Below, piece after piece: positions 44,301-50,857 of a DNA stretch of 64,000 bases. Each line of letters starts with the position of its first letter. Position 1 is the first letter of the stretch. The stretch spans positions 1 through 64,000 of the forward strand of contig OZ243932.1 in the NCBI GenBank assembly GCA_965214035.1, in the 5' to 3' direction. A program made the position numbers and the translations under genes. The notes beneath the pieces are model-generated. The model did not search any database. It worked only from the letters and a program-made list of their open reading frames with translations, and had not been told where the DNA came from. This DNA comes from JAJDYQ01 sp965214035. Its GTDB lineage: Bacteria; Pseudomonadota; Gammaproteobacteria; JAJDYQ01.

Positions 44301-44456
44301 GCCTCCGATGCGAAACGTGATCTGACCCTCGGCTGGCGTCTGCTGTCCAATCCGTTTGACCTGACCTCCGAACTCGATATCAAGGCCATCCGCCGCGAGC
44401 AGGATGATAATAACCCGCGCCACAGCGTCGGCGCACAGTGGAAGCTGAACTGGTAG
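35268..44456 (+). CDS. Giant type V autotransporter with Calx-beta-like and NWNxxQ repeats
   Basis: A 3062-residue surface protein. A signal peptide with an unusually long 50-residue N-region has its hydrophobic core at 51-66 and an AVAQ cleavage site near 70. The passenger (about 72-2570) is a run of Calx-beta-like repeats (SEGSPASFTITANPAP, acidic DDD loops) and then eight repeats marked by LTFxxxNWNxxQxxTxTA. A C-terminal beta-barrel (about 2680-3062) ends in the aromatic-terminated strand GAQWKLNW. ATG 35268 has GGGAGG nine bases upstream. The frame also opens further 5' through the C-tract. Its codons 20-31 are a common palindromic repeat (PSFLRKQEST). Likely role: adhesion or self-association on the cell surface. 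Calcium binding by the Calx-beta-like loops is plausible. Confidence 0.88.
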   Translation: MSATGMRHRTRTAIPSWCYFPSFLRKQESTPPAISGNRVKPTTIRRLRRSVAAVLLGLPLLFGLATQAVAQSTPTLSVEIPTLAEGESGVIRFTLSGTSTQTITVRTGLLAASFNCARTIGFSFSCPEGTSDATFGDDYSFPLFGNAVTFPPGETTRTISVTTIADGLAEGTEVFPWIVIPPSSHIIDPMTPADATVVDQLIWFGYILDTPAVMTITADEATVSEGSPASFTITANPAPGQDTTVNLMVTEADGDNNFVASGDEGAQTVILPAGAGSVTHTIGTILDNTIGDDDDGTLTVALATGDGYTVGTTTHTAMVTITNNVPHVVSVSIEPAAGDEGNSGGLTDAATLTFTVNPPRPEGFRFRICLDGGTAERGSSADYQFTGLNDIVVPIAPAGSCDNALDFFFNSNQASFSQKIRVNGDSLFEGDETVIVSLQRINNLGGNLDTPDDVIISPTAGIVTYTIQNDDTPPELTITAADMVTEGSTAIFTITANPASGQPTTVNLMVSEADDDNFVASGDKGPKPFLLPAGVGSVRYEIDTVLDNTIGDVENGTLTVALATGDGYTIGSTNTAVVAIINEEPHVVSMSIEPAAGAEGSSGGFVDAATVTFTVDPPRSADFDVALCAPGGSIVTAERGSSSSADYQYTDMDDTALGFTNTLLGIPCRLLTFNGGISSLSHKIRVNGDSVFENDEMFQIQLRGNSPLLSRAIGGSVTPANVVFPGVGGAVSTANYTIRNDDDPPMISIAGGSPNPATEGAGTLTYTLTADKPPATDLTIDLTVMDAPGSDFIAAEGDQNVTFPAGTTMLNYEIPITDDEVDEASGEVTVTINDGTDYTAGTDTATITVLDDDRTTVTLAENPVGDLDEGARKQITLTVNRPLGGRGFIESLFVRLMFGGTATLGTDYTLTGISATHVGYSQLDRPGISIEFTGPGSEPAATTATLILTTTADGVSDSGEDITIAVSSVSNAAGLDGGVGVIGTSTIAFDIIEQPALVLNPSTLTIDEGDTATYTVSLATQPNAAVAIALSGQADTDLTLSDDTLNFTMMNWNQPQTITVTAGSDDDAQSDDPIALLHTATGGDYATVTGEVTVTITEDDTAGITVQPTTLAVDEDGTATYTVVLTSAPAPASEVIITVDSGTVATVNNDMLTFTQSNWNQAQTVTVTGMDDAVHNAGDTRPGTITHAISQGDSGDYPIGREIDPVQLTVADNDDPALSVQVVGDHTDIDEGGTRTIQITVSPDTGESFMLLDVRPLLRISDGYELTLDQTDTSLDPTLQFEVSVTDNDQDGADGMLTIDVSSVSGYAAGSPATLQLTVNDNDEAGIAVQPTTLTVDEGGTDSYSVALTSQPAASVTVTATPGTGITMTDTTLTFTSTDWNEAQTLIVTGQDDEDANDGGQRQVAISHAVTSTDTTYNRAADSVSVTVRDDDDITVSFAAATVSVGEGAGTGTFRIMLSATRATDLTVGYTEVSGSSTAVVGTDYTALSGSVVVPAGDRQADIVVTLTDDSTVAADKTLTLSLTDGSGYVAADPDTAVMTIVNDDRLQVAFEQERYTVIEAAGAVSLNVVASGDSDLATTLAIRFTDGTAIAGTDYTGDAITSITIPAGVSAVEFDVPITEDGIDEVNEDFMAVLSVDPASSAVAEPGTSSRTQIVITDDDPTVVSLNYTGADMIEEGDTVEFTVALGRALTDGEIIDVPLSVTGTGVELADWSLALQSGTGVVLSKEDTMTPQLSFENAGAQSAQLTLTAIGDNTMEGSGSETFIIALGPDGTVTNGFDHSSLNTNVGGGADPDSPDHFSVQVNDAIVTPMITITGGTTVTEGMGSASFTLTATPPPTDALTLMLNISGGSGFIAISGAQTVALNGGSRTVTYLIATQGDAVDEPNGTVTVTVGTGTGYDVGDPSVASVGVHDDDATTVTLVGTADDVAEGSSKPLTLTLGRVLTAGEQLTVPLTFGGTATFGTDYTLTGTTANGVDYSDLSGGSVIFSAGGQMATLTLMAQTDAVAETGGETVRIALGTLDSNSGTNLGGGASGMGNVDFTIQEQPAIVLTPTRLTLIEGDSASYRISLAAAPSADVMVTLTGTNAELEADDTTLTFTSQNWGNPQTVTLTAVTDSNTVMDQVTLTHSADAGYDSVTADLEVTITDSSPQLQFSGTEIELDEGGTTSYTVRLSARPIAEVTVMLSGHADTSLTVNPLALTFSTMNWNETQVITLTAGTDSNSVNEAAVTLVHAADAGFGEVRRDVTVTITDTDTPDSTGNLVLSESSLDMGENDTASYTVVLDTRPSGDVTVRVSSGDATRLRVTGGDRLTFTPTNWNQAQTVTVMARDGADSDANQVMLTHTADAGYDPVTLPVEIADDDVPRLLLSVDELSLIEGGSASYTVALGTRPSGNVTVALSGQGSTLRPDRSELTFDASNWAQAQTITLTAVMDTNTDDDQVRLTHTASGGYSAAPVRLPVTITDSSPQLQFSRMAIDLDEGGSTRYTVRLSARPVAEVTVMLSGHAGTGMSVNPLELTFGLTDWNQAQTITLTAGTDSNSVDETITLTHSANAGYGEVTEEVTVTVRDSDESADMTAMQAAQQMWLPRFGLTAVEHMLGGLDYRFSASSQPGLSGNLNGLPRGQSFNAARLLSSRGSPDASAMGIEQLGAGSSDRPRKLSRTLSLPKLLPSLLRGSHFTFTDQDGTSIWGQAAYTKYKDGEEAGTSIDGEVTTAMLGIDRDNGQTLVGLALAYSDSDGEWQDASYEGKQSGMLVSMLPYLHYDLSERLQLWGAASYGRGDLKQTQTSQTGMESKHNLVQLSATAGLRGTLLERPVEEGGLTLELISGLTLARIEADDSRVMVGTEADTQRFRMGLAWSWQLPEEDGVRLTPELELGLRYDGGDTSEGFGLELGGGLSWQTPAKGLTVDIRGRYLLEHEAAEREEWGLSGSLRYEAWPNSAYGPSFSLRHEYGNAPAASGLDRLLSDSLTDALEEEDNRHTAAVSSRWTLKGEWGFALTDDATGIPYASLSASDAKRDLTLGWRLLSNPFDLTSELDIKAIRREQDDNNPRHSVGAQWKLNW
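35327..35356. repeat. Dispersed palindromic repeat (ATTCCTGC-GAAA-GCAGGAAT type)
   Basis: An eight-base inverted repeat (35333-35352) within the widespread proteobacterial CGTCATTCCnGC...GGAATCC element. Here it lies inside the proposed N-terminal extension and is translated as SFLRKQEST, a known signature of this repeat. That makes the extension's coding status suspect. Confidence 0.75.
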
Positions 44457-44540
44457 GATTTCCGTAGCCGGCACCTCCTGTCTGCCGGCTGTTGCGGGGC
44501 CGGACTTCCATCCGCTTTGTCACGCCGGCTCCGCTTTTTT
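43669..44540 (+). repeat. Direct repeat of the autotransporter 3' end (downstream copy)
   Basis: Partner of 33209-34070. Recombination between the copies would delete the 10.5 kb that carries the passenger and promoter. Confidence 0.9.
44494..44540 (+). terminator. Intrinsic terminator of the giant autotransporter gene
   Basis: The GCGGGGCCGG / CCGGCTCCGC stem (one mismatch) is followed by TTTTTT. A GCCGGCA-type hairpin precedes it. Confidence 0.88.
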
Positions 44541-44615
44541 AACCGCCTGTATCACTTTATTGCCATTTAGACTGAAAATATCGAGTCCTGTCGCCTGACG
44601 GACGGATTTGCCAGC

Positions 44616-44643
44616 TTGTTTTCGCAGAACGGGTGGTTATAAT
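44616..44643 (+). promoter_or_regulatory. Promoter candidate for mlaC-murA-hisGD
   Basis: TTGTTT (44616-44621) and TATAAT (44638-44643) are separated by 16 bases, about 190 bases upstream of the mlaC start. The rest of 44541-44836 shows no gene. Confidence 0.5.
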
Positions 44644-44836
44644 TTGCCTAATCTGGAAGCATGGTCTTAATTCGATACTTAATCGCCCTGTCAGGTATGT
44701 TCGGTGGGCAGGTGGTCCGTCATTGCTCCAGTCACACTGTTATGGGCTTGTGATAAATTAGTAAGCCGCGCTTTGTGTCGGATCAGCATTGATCGAAGGC
44801 GGGGTGTCCTGAATTTTATTCATTTTGGAGTATTTT

Positions 44837-45445
44837 ATGTCTTTGACCGGTATATCTCCCGTCAGGGGATTTTTGTTGCTGCTGTTGCTTCAGCCAGTCT
44901 CGGCCATGGCTATGGATGCGCAGCAGGTTATCGAGAGGGCCGCTGGTGATGTTATGGCGATGCTGGAGAAAGAAGCCGCAGCCGGTCGCAGTGGTACGCA
45001 AGATGCCTATTCGCTGGTAGAGGCTCATGTGCTGCCTTACTTCGATTTTGACCGTATGTCGCTTCTTATACTGGGTAATTACTGGAAGGATGCCACGAAT
45101 GATCAGAAAAGCCGGTTTCAGTCCGGATTCAAGCGGCTGTTGATTAATACCTATGCTTCGGCTTTGTCCGAGTATTCTTCGGCTCAAGAGATTGCCTACC
45201 TCTCGACGATTACTTCTCCTTCGAATCCCGATGTGGTTATTGTGCCGACCGAGATACGTAAGCAGGGCAGTCCGCCGATAGCCGTTGCCTATCGTATGCA
45301 CAGACAGGGTGAGAAGTGGCGCGTTTATGATGTTGCCATAGGTGGTATCAGTCTGGTGATGAACTATCGGGCGAGCTTTGCCGGTCAGATACGCGAAGGT
45401 GGAATTGAGGGTTTGCTTTCCAGTCTGACATCTCATAATCAGTGA
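44837..45445 (+). CDS. mlaC: MlaC-like periplasmic phospholipid carrier
   Basis: A 202-residue periplasmic protein with a signal peptide (GFLLLLLLQPVSAMA) and the MlaC/Ttg2D fold. Matching segments are VEAHVLPYFDFDRMSLLILG, YWKDATNDQKSRFQSGFKRL, VVIVPTEIRKQGSPPIAVAY and WRVYDVAIGGISLVMNYR. MlaC shuttles phospholipids between the outer and inner membranes. ATG 44837 has GGAG six bases upstream. The usual partners mlaF, mlaE and mlaD are not upstream, and mlaB and ibaG are missing between it and murA. It must work with genes elsewhere, or be a solo survivor. Confidence 0.9.
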   Translation: MSLTGISPVRGFLLLLLLQPVSAMAMDAQQVIERAAGDVMAMLEKEAAAGRSGTQDAYSLVEAHVLPYFDFDRMSLLILGNYWKDATNDQKSRFQSGFKRLLINTYASALSEYSSAQEIAYLSTITSPSNPDVVIVPTEIRKQGSPPIAVAYRMHRQGEKWRVYDVAIGGISLVMNYRASFAGQIREGGIEGLLSSLTSHNQ

Positions 45446-45550
45446 TTGTCACTCCGGGCCAGACTTCCGGACTGTATCTTTATCTTGGCAGGTGTTTCGC
45501 CTTCGCATGGCAGGATAGCCGCACTACTTGTGCATTAACAGGTTTTGATT

Positions 45551-46810
45551 TTGAATAAACTGCTTATCAATGGCGGCAAAGCCCTGCATGGTGAAATACG
45601 TATTTCCGGCTCCAAAAATGCGGTGTTGCCGATTTTGTCGGCCACTCTTTTGACCGAAGACGAAGTGACAATTGGCAATATCCCTCATCTGCATGATGTG
45701 ACCACTCTGGTTTCTCTGTTGGGCGAGATGGGTGCCGATGTCACCGTTAATGAGAGGATGAGCATCACGGTCAATGCTTCCACACTGAACACCTTCAGGG
45801 CTCCCTATGAACTGGTTAAGACCATGCGTGCTTCGATTCTTGTGCTGGGGCCGCTGGTGGCACATTTTGGTCAGGCCAATGTTTCTTTGCCCGGTGGTTG
45901 CGCTATTGGTTCCAGACCGGTTGATATGCACATCCATGGCCTTGAACAATTGGGTGCCCGGATCAAGGTGGAAAACGGCTATATTCGCGCGAGCGCCGAC
46001 CGGCTGAAAGGCGCTCGCATCGTCATGGATGTTGTTACTGTGACAGGTACCGAAAATCTGATGATGGCGGCCTGTCTGGCGGAAGGTGTCACTGTCCTGG
46101 AAAATGCTGCCCGTGAGCCAGAGGTGCTTGATCTCGCCAGATGTCTGATCAGCATGGGTGCGAAGATTGAGGGTGCTGGAACGGATACCATTACGATAGA
46201 GGGTGTTGAGAAACTTTCCGGTGCCAGTCATACGGTATTACCTGATCGTATAGAGGCAGGAACTTTTCTGGTTGCTGCCGCGATAACCGGAGGCAGGATA
46301 AAGCTGAAAGATACATGGCCATCAATTATTGATGCGATTATTGCCAAACTGCACGAGGCAGGGGCGAAAATCACCTCCGGCGAGGACTGGGTTGAGCTGG
46401 ATATGGAGGGTCGGAGACCCAGGGCGGTTGATATCAGGACTTCGCCCTATCCCGGGTTTCCGACTGATATGCAGGCTCAGTTCACGGCATTAAATACGGT
46501 GGCATCGGGGGCCGGTGCCATCAGCGAGGCGGTTTTTGAAAATCGCTTCATGCATGTGCCTGAAATGAACCGTATGGGAGCGGATATCCGGCTTGAGGGT
46601 AATACGGCCTTTATTAAAGGGGTTCGGCGTCTGATTGGTGCCCCGGTTATGGCTACTGATCTCAGGGCATCTGCAAGTCTGGTACTTGCCGGCCTGGTGG
46701 CCGATGGCGAAACCAGAGTTGACCGTATCTATCATATTGACCGTGGTTATGAATGTATTGAAGAAAAGCTGGCGCAGTTGGGGGCCGATATTCGTCGTAT
46801 TTCGTCCTGA
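45551..46810 (+). CDS. murA: UDP-N-acetylglucosamine 1-carboxyvinyltransferase
   Basis: Catalyses the first committed step of peptidoglycan synthesis, transferring enolpyruvate to UDP-GlcNAc. The active-site cysteine is in VSLPGGCAIGSRPVDMHI. Other markers are SGSKNAVLPILSATLL at the N-terminus, DRIEAGTFLVAAA and PYPGFPTDMQAQF. TTG 45551 gives 419 residues, the usual length; TTG 45545 would add two. The adjacent hisG and hisD follow the common gammaproteobacterial order. Confidence 0.95.
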   Translation: MNKLLINGGKALHGEIRISGSKNAVLPILSATLLTEDEVTIGNIPHLHDVTTLVSLLGEMGADVTVNERMSITVNASTLNTFRAPYELVKTMRASILVLGPLVAHFGQANVSLPGGCAIGSRPVDMHIHGLEQLGARIKVENGYIRASADRLKGARIVMDVVTVTGTENLMMAACLAEGVTVLENAAREPEVLDLARCLISMGAKIEGAGTDTITIEGVEKLSGASHTVLPDRIEAGTFLVAAAITGGRIKLKDTWPSIIDAIIAKLHEAGAKITSGEDWVELDMEGRRPRAVDIRTSPYPGFPTDMQAQFTALNTVASGAGAISEAVFENRFMHVPEMNRMGADIRLEGNTAFIKGVRRLIGAPVMATDLRASASLVLAGLVADGETRVDRIYHIDRGYECIEEKLAQLGADIRRISS

Positions 46811-46850
46811 TGTTATTCACTGTGTAATGCTGGTGTAAACTCTCGCTTTC

Positions 46851-47501
46851 ATGTCTATCGAATCCGGTCAATTAACTGTCGCGCTGCCCAGAGGGCGCAT
46901 CCTGAAAGAGGGACTGCCATTATTGGCAGCAGCGGGTATAGAGCTTCTTGAGGCGCCTGATGATAGTCGCAGGCTGATATTTGCAACCAGCCATCCAGAT
47001 GTGCAGGTTATTATCATCCGTGCCTCTGATGTGCCGACATTTGTTTCTTGTGGGGCCGCTGACATGGGCATTGCCGGCAAGGATATTCTGCTCGAAAATG
47101 ATGTCTCCGGTTTTTATGAGATGGCGGACCTGCAAATTGCCCGTTGTCGGTTGATGCTGGCAAGTACGCCAGATGCCGATCTGAACAGGTCGCGCCTGAG
47201 AATAGCCACAAAATATGTCAAAACAACACGCGACTGGTGCGCCATGCGTGGGCGTCAGATAGAGGTTGTCAGGCTCTATGGTTCGATGGAGCTGGCGCCA
47301 CTTGTCGGGTTGGCTGATGCCATTGTTGATGTTGTGGAAAGCGGTAACACCTTGAGGGCCAATGGTTTGGTAATGCGTGATCATATTCTCGACATCAGTT
47401 CCAGGCTGATTGTCAATCGCGCTTCCATGAAGGTGAAGGCCGGACTGGTCAGGACCGTCATGGAAAAAATTTCTGCTGCCGTGCCAGGCAGGGTCGTCTG
47501 A
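46851..47501 (+). CDS. hisG: ATP phosphoribosyltransferase, short form
   Basis: First enzyme of histidine biosynthesis. The 216-residue length and end after VMEKISAAV identify the short form, which lacks the regulatory domain and needs HisZ as partner; hisZ is not in this window. Markers are LTVALPRGRILKEGLPLL, GAADMGIAGKDILLE and LADAIVDVVESGNTLRANGL. It starts 40 bases after murA. Confidence 0.95.
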   Translation: MSIESGQLTVALPRGRILKEGLPLLAAAGIELLEAPDDSRRLIFATSHPDVQVIIIRASDVPTFVSCGAADMGIAGKDILLENDVSGFYEMADLQIARCRLMLASTPDADLNRSRLRIATKYVKTTRDWCAMRGRQIEVVRLYGSMELAPLVGLADAIVDVVESGNTLRANGLVMRDHILDISSRLIVNRASMKVKAGLVRTVMEKISAAVPGRVV

Positions 47502-47505
47502 TGGT

Positions 47506-48804
47506 ATGCCCATGATGGAAAGACTTGATACATCCGATGTGAATTTCGCCGCCAGTCTGGAGCGGCTCCTGCAAGGTGGAGCTGATGACCGCAGGTATCA
47601 GCAGGTGGTTGATGACATTATCCGGCAGGTCAGAACCGGCGGGGATCAGGTGGTTGTTGAACTGACCAGAAAATTTGATCGCGTGGTTGCCTCATCGGTT
47701 GCCGAGCTGGCCGTGACGCCGGAACAGCGTATCCGCGCCAGTCAGGATATTTCTCCCCGTATGAGCAGCGCTCTTGAGCAGGCTGCCGAGCGGATTCGAA
47801 CTTATGCGGAACATCAGAAAATAGATTCATGGCATTATAAAGAGGAGGACGGTACGATTCTGGGGCAGCAGGTAACACCGCTTGACAGTGTGGGTGTCTA
47901 TGTGCCGGGTGGCACTGCTGCTTATCCATCATCGGTGTTGATGAATGTGATACCGGCACATGTGGCCGGTGTTGATCGTATCGTCATGGTGGTGCCGACC
48001 CCTGACGGGGTCATTAACGATGTGGTTCTCGCTGCGGCCGATATTGCGGGTGTGCATGAGATTTACCGTATTGGTGGGGCACAGGCAGTTGCTGCGCTGG
48101 CCTATGGAACGGAGACTATCGCTCCGGTCGATAAAATTGTAGGTCCCGGTAATATCTTTGTGGCACTTGCCAAACGTCAGGTCTTTGGCAGGGTTGGCAT
48201 TGACATGATCGCCGGGCCTTCGGAAATCCTCATCATCTGTGACGGAACAACCCGACCGGACTGGGTGGTCATGGATCTGTTTTCTCAGGCCGAGCATGAT
48301 GTCCTGGCACAGTCAATCCTGGTGTGTCCGGACCCGGATTATCTGGATCAGATTGAAGCCGGTATCGAAAGGTTGTTGCCGGATATGCCGCGCAGAGACA
48401 CTATCCGCCAGTCTCTTGAGAATCGTGGCATACTGATTCGGACAGTTGATATGGAAGATGCGATCAGCGTGGCCAACAAAATCGCCGCCGAACATCTGGA
48501 GCTGTCGGTTGCTGATCCCCAGGTGCTGTTGCCGAAAATCAGAAACGCCGGTGCTGTTTTTATGGGTGCATTCAGCACCGAAGTGCTGGGCGATTATTGT
48601 GCAGGGCCGAATCATGTCTTGCCAACTTCCGGTACCGCACGTTTTTCATCGCCGCTGGGTGTTTATGATTTTCAGAAGCGCTCCAGCATCATCCATTGTT
48701 CGCCCGATGGAGCGAAGCGGTTGGCCGGTGTTGCCAGCACGCTGGCCCATGGTGAAGGGCTTATCGCACATGCACGGGCGGCCGAAATGCGCCTGAAGGA
48801 GTGA
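47506..48804 (+). CDS. hisD: Histidinol dehydrogenase
   Basis: A 432-residue zinc enzyme oxidising histidinol to histidine. Key motifs are VYVPGGTAAYPSSVLMNVIP, GGAQAVAALAYGTETI, VGPGNIFVALAKR, IDMIAGPSEI, FSQAEHDVLAQ (metal ligand) and GPNHVLPTSGTARF-SSPLGV. ATG 47506 is five bases after hisG; ATG 47512 or 47515 are alternatives. No terminator with a T-run follows; a CTCCGGC/GCCGGAG pair lies at about 48820-48869. Confidence 0.95.
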   Translation: MPMMERLDTSDVNFAASLERLLQGGADDRRYQQVVDDIIRQVRTGGDQVVVELTRKFDRVVASSVAELAVTPEQRIRASQDISPRMSSALEQAAERIRTYAEHQKIDSWHYKEEDGTILGQQVTPLDSVGVYVPGGTAAYPSSVLMNVIPAHVAGVDRIVMVVPTPDGVINDVVLAAADIAGVHEIYRIGGAQAVAALAYGTETIAPVDKIVGPGNIFVALAKRQVFGRVGIDMIAGPSEILIICDGTTRPDWVVMDLFSQAEHDVLAQSILVCPDPDYLDQIEAGIERLLPDMPRRDTIRQSLENRGILIRTVDMEDAISVANKIAAEHLELSVADPQVLLPKIRNAGAVFMGAFSTEVLGDYCAGPNHVLPTSGTARFSSPLGVYDFQKRSSIIHCSPDGAKRLAGVASTLAHGEGLIAHARAAEMRLKE

Positions 48805-48876
48805 TTTTCCTGTGTTCTGCGCTCCGGCATCGGGTTTTGATTTTGTTTGAAGGGTGATGTCGCCGGAGAGGCAATC

Positions 48877-50051
48877 TCATGGAGTATGTACTTTTCGTAG
48901 AGAAGGCAGGACTTCCAGACTGAATGTCATCCCCCGGCGTAATATCTTGATTTGAGTACTCTGATTGGGCGGTGTATTGGCGACCTTGTCCAAGGTGTGT
49001 CTGGCACCCCGGATTTCCATGCCATCAATGGCCATTATGATATCGCCTCCTCTGAGACCGGCTTCCTCTGCGGGGCCCTCTTCCTGGACACGGCGAATCA
49101 GAGCACCGATTCCCTTTTTAGATCCAGTGCGGAAGCCAGACGCGGGTGTACATCCTGTACCTCGATACCCAGCCACCCGCGTGTGACATAGCCGCGGGCA
49201 ATAATCTGCCGCATGATGTCTTTGGCCAGTGAGACAGGAATGGCAAAACCGATCCCCTGCGCATTGCGGGAGTCCAGTCCCGTATTGCTGAATACGGCTG
49301 TGTTGATCCCGACCAATTGGCCAGCAGGGTTGACCAGGGCGCCACCTGAATTGCCCGGATTAATGGCGGCATCGGTCTGGATGAAATTTTCAAACGTAGT
49401 GACGCCCAGCTCATTACGACCGGTAGCGCTGACAATGCCCATGGTGACTGTTTGACCAATGCCAAATGGATTGCCGATGGCCAGCACCAGATCGCCGACT
49501 GCAAGTTCATCTGACTTGCCGATTTCGATAACAGGCAGCCGGTCCAGTTTGATTTGCAGGACTGCCATATCGGTTTCGGGGTCGGTGCCGATAACCTGTG
49601 CAATAACGTTTCGACCGTCATTTAGCTGTATCCGGATTTCATCCGCTTCGGCAATGACATGGTAATTGGTAAGGACATAGCCCTGTGGGCTGACGATGAC
49701 CCCGAAACCTAACCCGGTTTCGAGCTGCTGCTGTGGTTGGCCGATATCGCCGCCAAAGAATTCCTGCAATGCCTGATCCGGTATAAAAGGGTGGGTTTGC
49801 TGTGTGACAATGCGCGAGGTGTGGACATAAACCACCGCCGGAGCGGCACTTTTTACGGTGCTTCTGAAGCCATGTTTGAGCTGGTCAATAGACAGGCCGT
49901 CGCCCTGGGTCTCATCCGGTTTGGTGGATGCCTCACGGAACTCCACAATCCTGGTTTGCGTATTAAGCCCCGGGGTAAAATAAAGGATGATGAAGGCCGC
50001 AGCCAGCCCGGCAGTGGTCCATTGCAATACAAATTGTACGATTTTCTTCAT
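48877..50051 (-). pseudogene. degS: DegS-like periplasmic serine protease, frameshifted before the PDZ domain
   Basis: A membrane-anchored trypsin-like protease with one PDZ domain, the layout of DegS/AlgW, which start the sigma-E envelope-stress cascade. One N-terminal helix (IVQFVLQWTTAGLAAAFIIL) precedes the catalytic domain: TNYHVIAEADE (His), DPETDMAVLQIK (Asp) and DAAINPGNSGGALVN (Ser). The frame breaks at ALDLK (T-run 49115-49119, one base short), and the PDZ part continues in another frame from KGIGALIRRVQEEGPAEEAG to 48877. As read, the product keeps the triad but loses the regulatory PDZ. A sequencing undercall would equally explain it. ATG 50051 (MKKIVQF) is chosen as the start. 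Confidence 0.8.
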
Positions 50052-50263
50052 GTTGTATAAGTCCACACATAAGCTGCATTCTGGGCCGCGATTGATAATG
50101 TACTGAACCGGGGTTTGTAATTCCAGCGATCTTTCCGGGTGGTTCAAAGTTTCGATGGACAAACATGCGCTGCTCTGTTATGGTTATCCATCTGAACATG
50201 GTTCGACCATGGTGGTCGGCCGCAGAGTTTCTATTCAGGATATTCAGATTTTGGAGGTATTGC

Positions 50264-50857
50264 ATGAGCGATGATGGCCTGGATTTGCGCAGGCGGCGCT
50301 TTTTGACGGCAACAACGGTGGCTGTCGGTGGTGTGGGTGCCACATTTGCTGCTGTTCCTTTTGTTGGTTCACTGCTCCCCAGCCAGAAGGCCAAGGCATT
50401 GGGGGCACCTGTGCAGATTGATATCGGTAAAATTGAACCCGGTGCGCTGCATCGTGACGAGTGGCGTGGCAAGCTGGTTATGGTGGTGCGTCGTACCCGG
50501 CAGAACCTCGAAGACCTTGTGGCTCTTGAGGATGAGTTGCTGGATCCGGCTTCCGAGCGTGAGCAGCAACCTGAGTATGCCAGAAATGCCTATCGTTCTA
50601 TCAGAGATGAATATCTGGTCATGATCGGTCTTTGTACCCACCTTGGTTGTGCGCCGACCTATCGTCCTGAAGTAGCTCCAGAAGACCTTGGCCCGGAGTG
50701 GAAAGGTGGTTTTTACTGCCCCTGCCACGGTTCCCTCTTTGACCTTGCCGGTCGTGTATATAAAAGTGTGCCTGCCCCTGCCAATATGGAAGTTCCACCC
50801 TACCGCTATCTCAGCGATACGCTGATTGAGGTAGGAGTTGGTCCGGAGGATGCGTAA
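50264..50857 (+). CDS. petA: Ubiquinol-cytochrome c reductase Rieske iron-sulfur subunit
   Basis: A 197-residue subunit of the cytochrome bc1 complex. A twin-arginine-type leader RRRRFLTATTVAV runs into the single membrane anchor. The [2Fe-2S] ligands are in GLCTHLGCAPTY and YCPCHGSLFDLAGRV. ATG 50264 has GGAGG six bases upstream. The stop shares one base with the petB start. petA, petB and petC form a complete operon. Confidence 0.96.
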   Translation: MSDDGLDLRRRRFLTATTVAVGGVGATFAAVPFVGSLLPSQKAKALGAPVQIDIGKIEPGALHRDEWRGKLVMVVRRTRQNLEDLVALEDELLDPASEREQQPEYARNAYRSIRDEYLVMIGLCTHLGCAPTYRPEVAPEDLGPEWKGGFYCPCHGSLFDLAGRVYKSVPAPANMEVPPYRYLSDTLIEVGVGPEDA

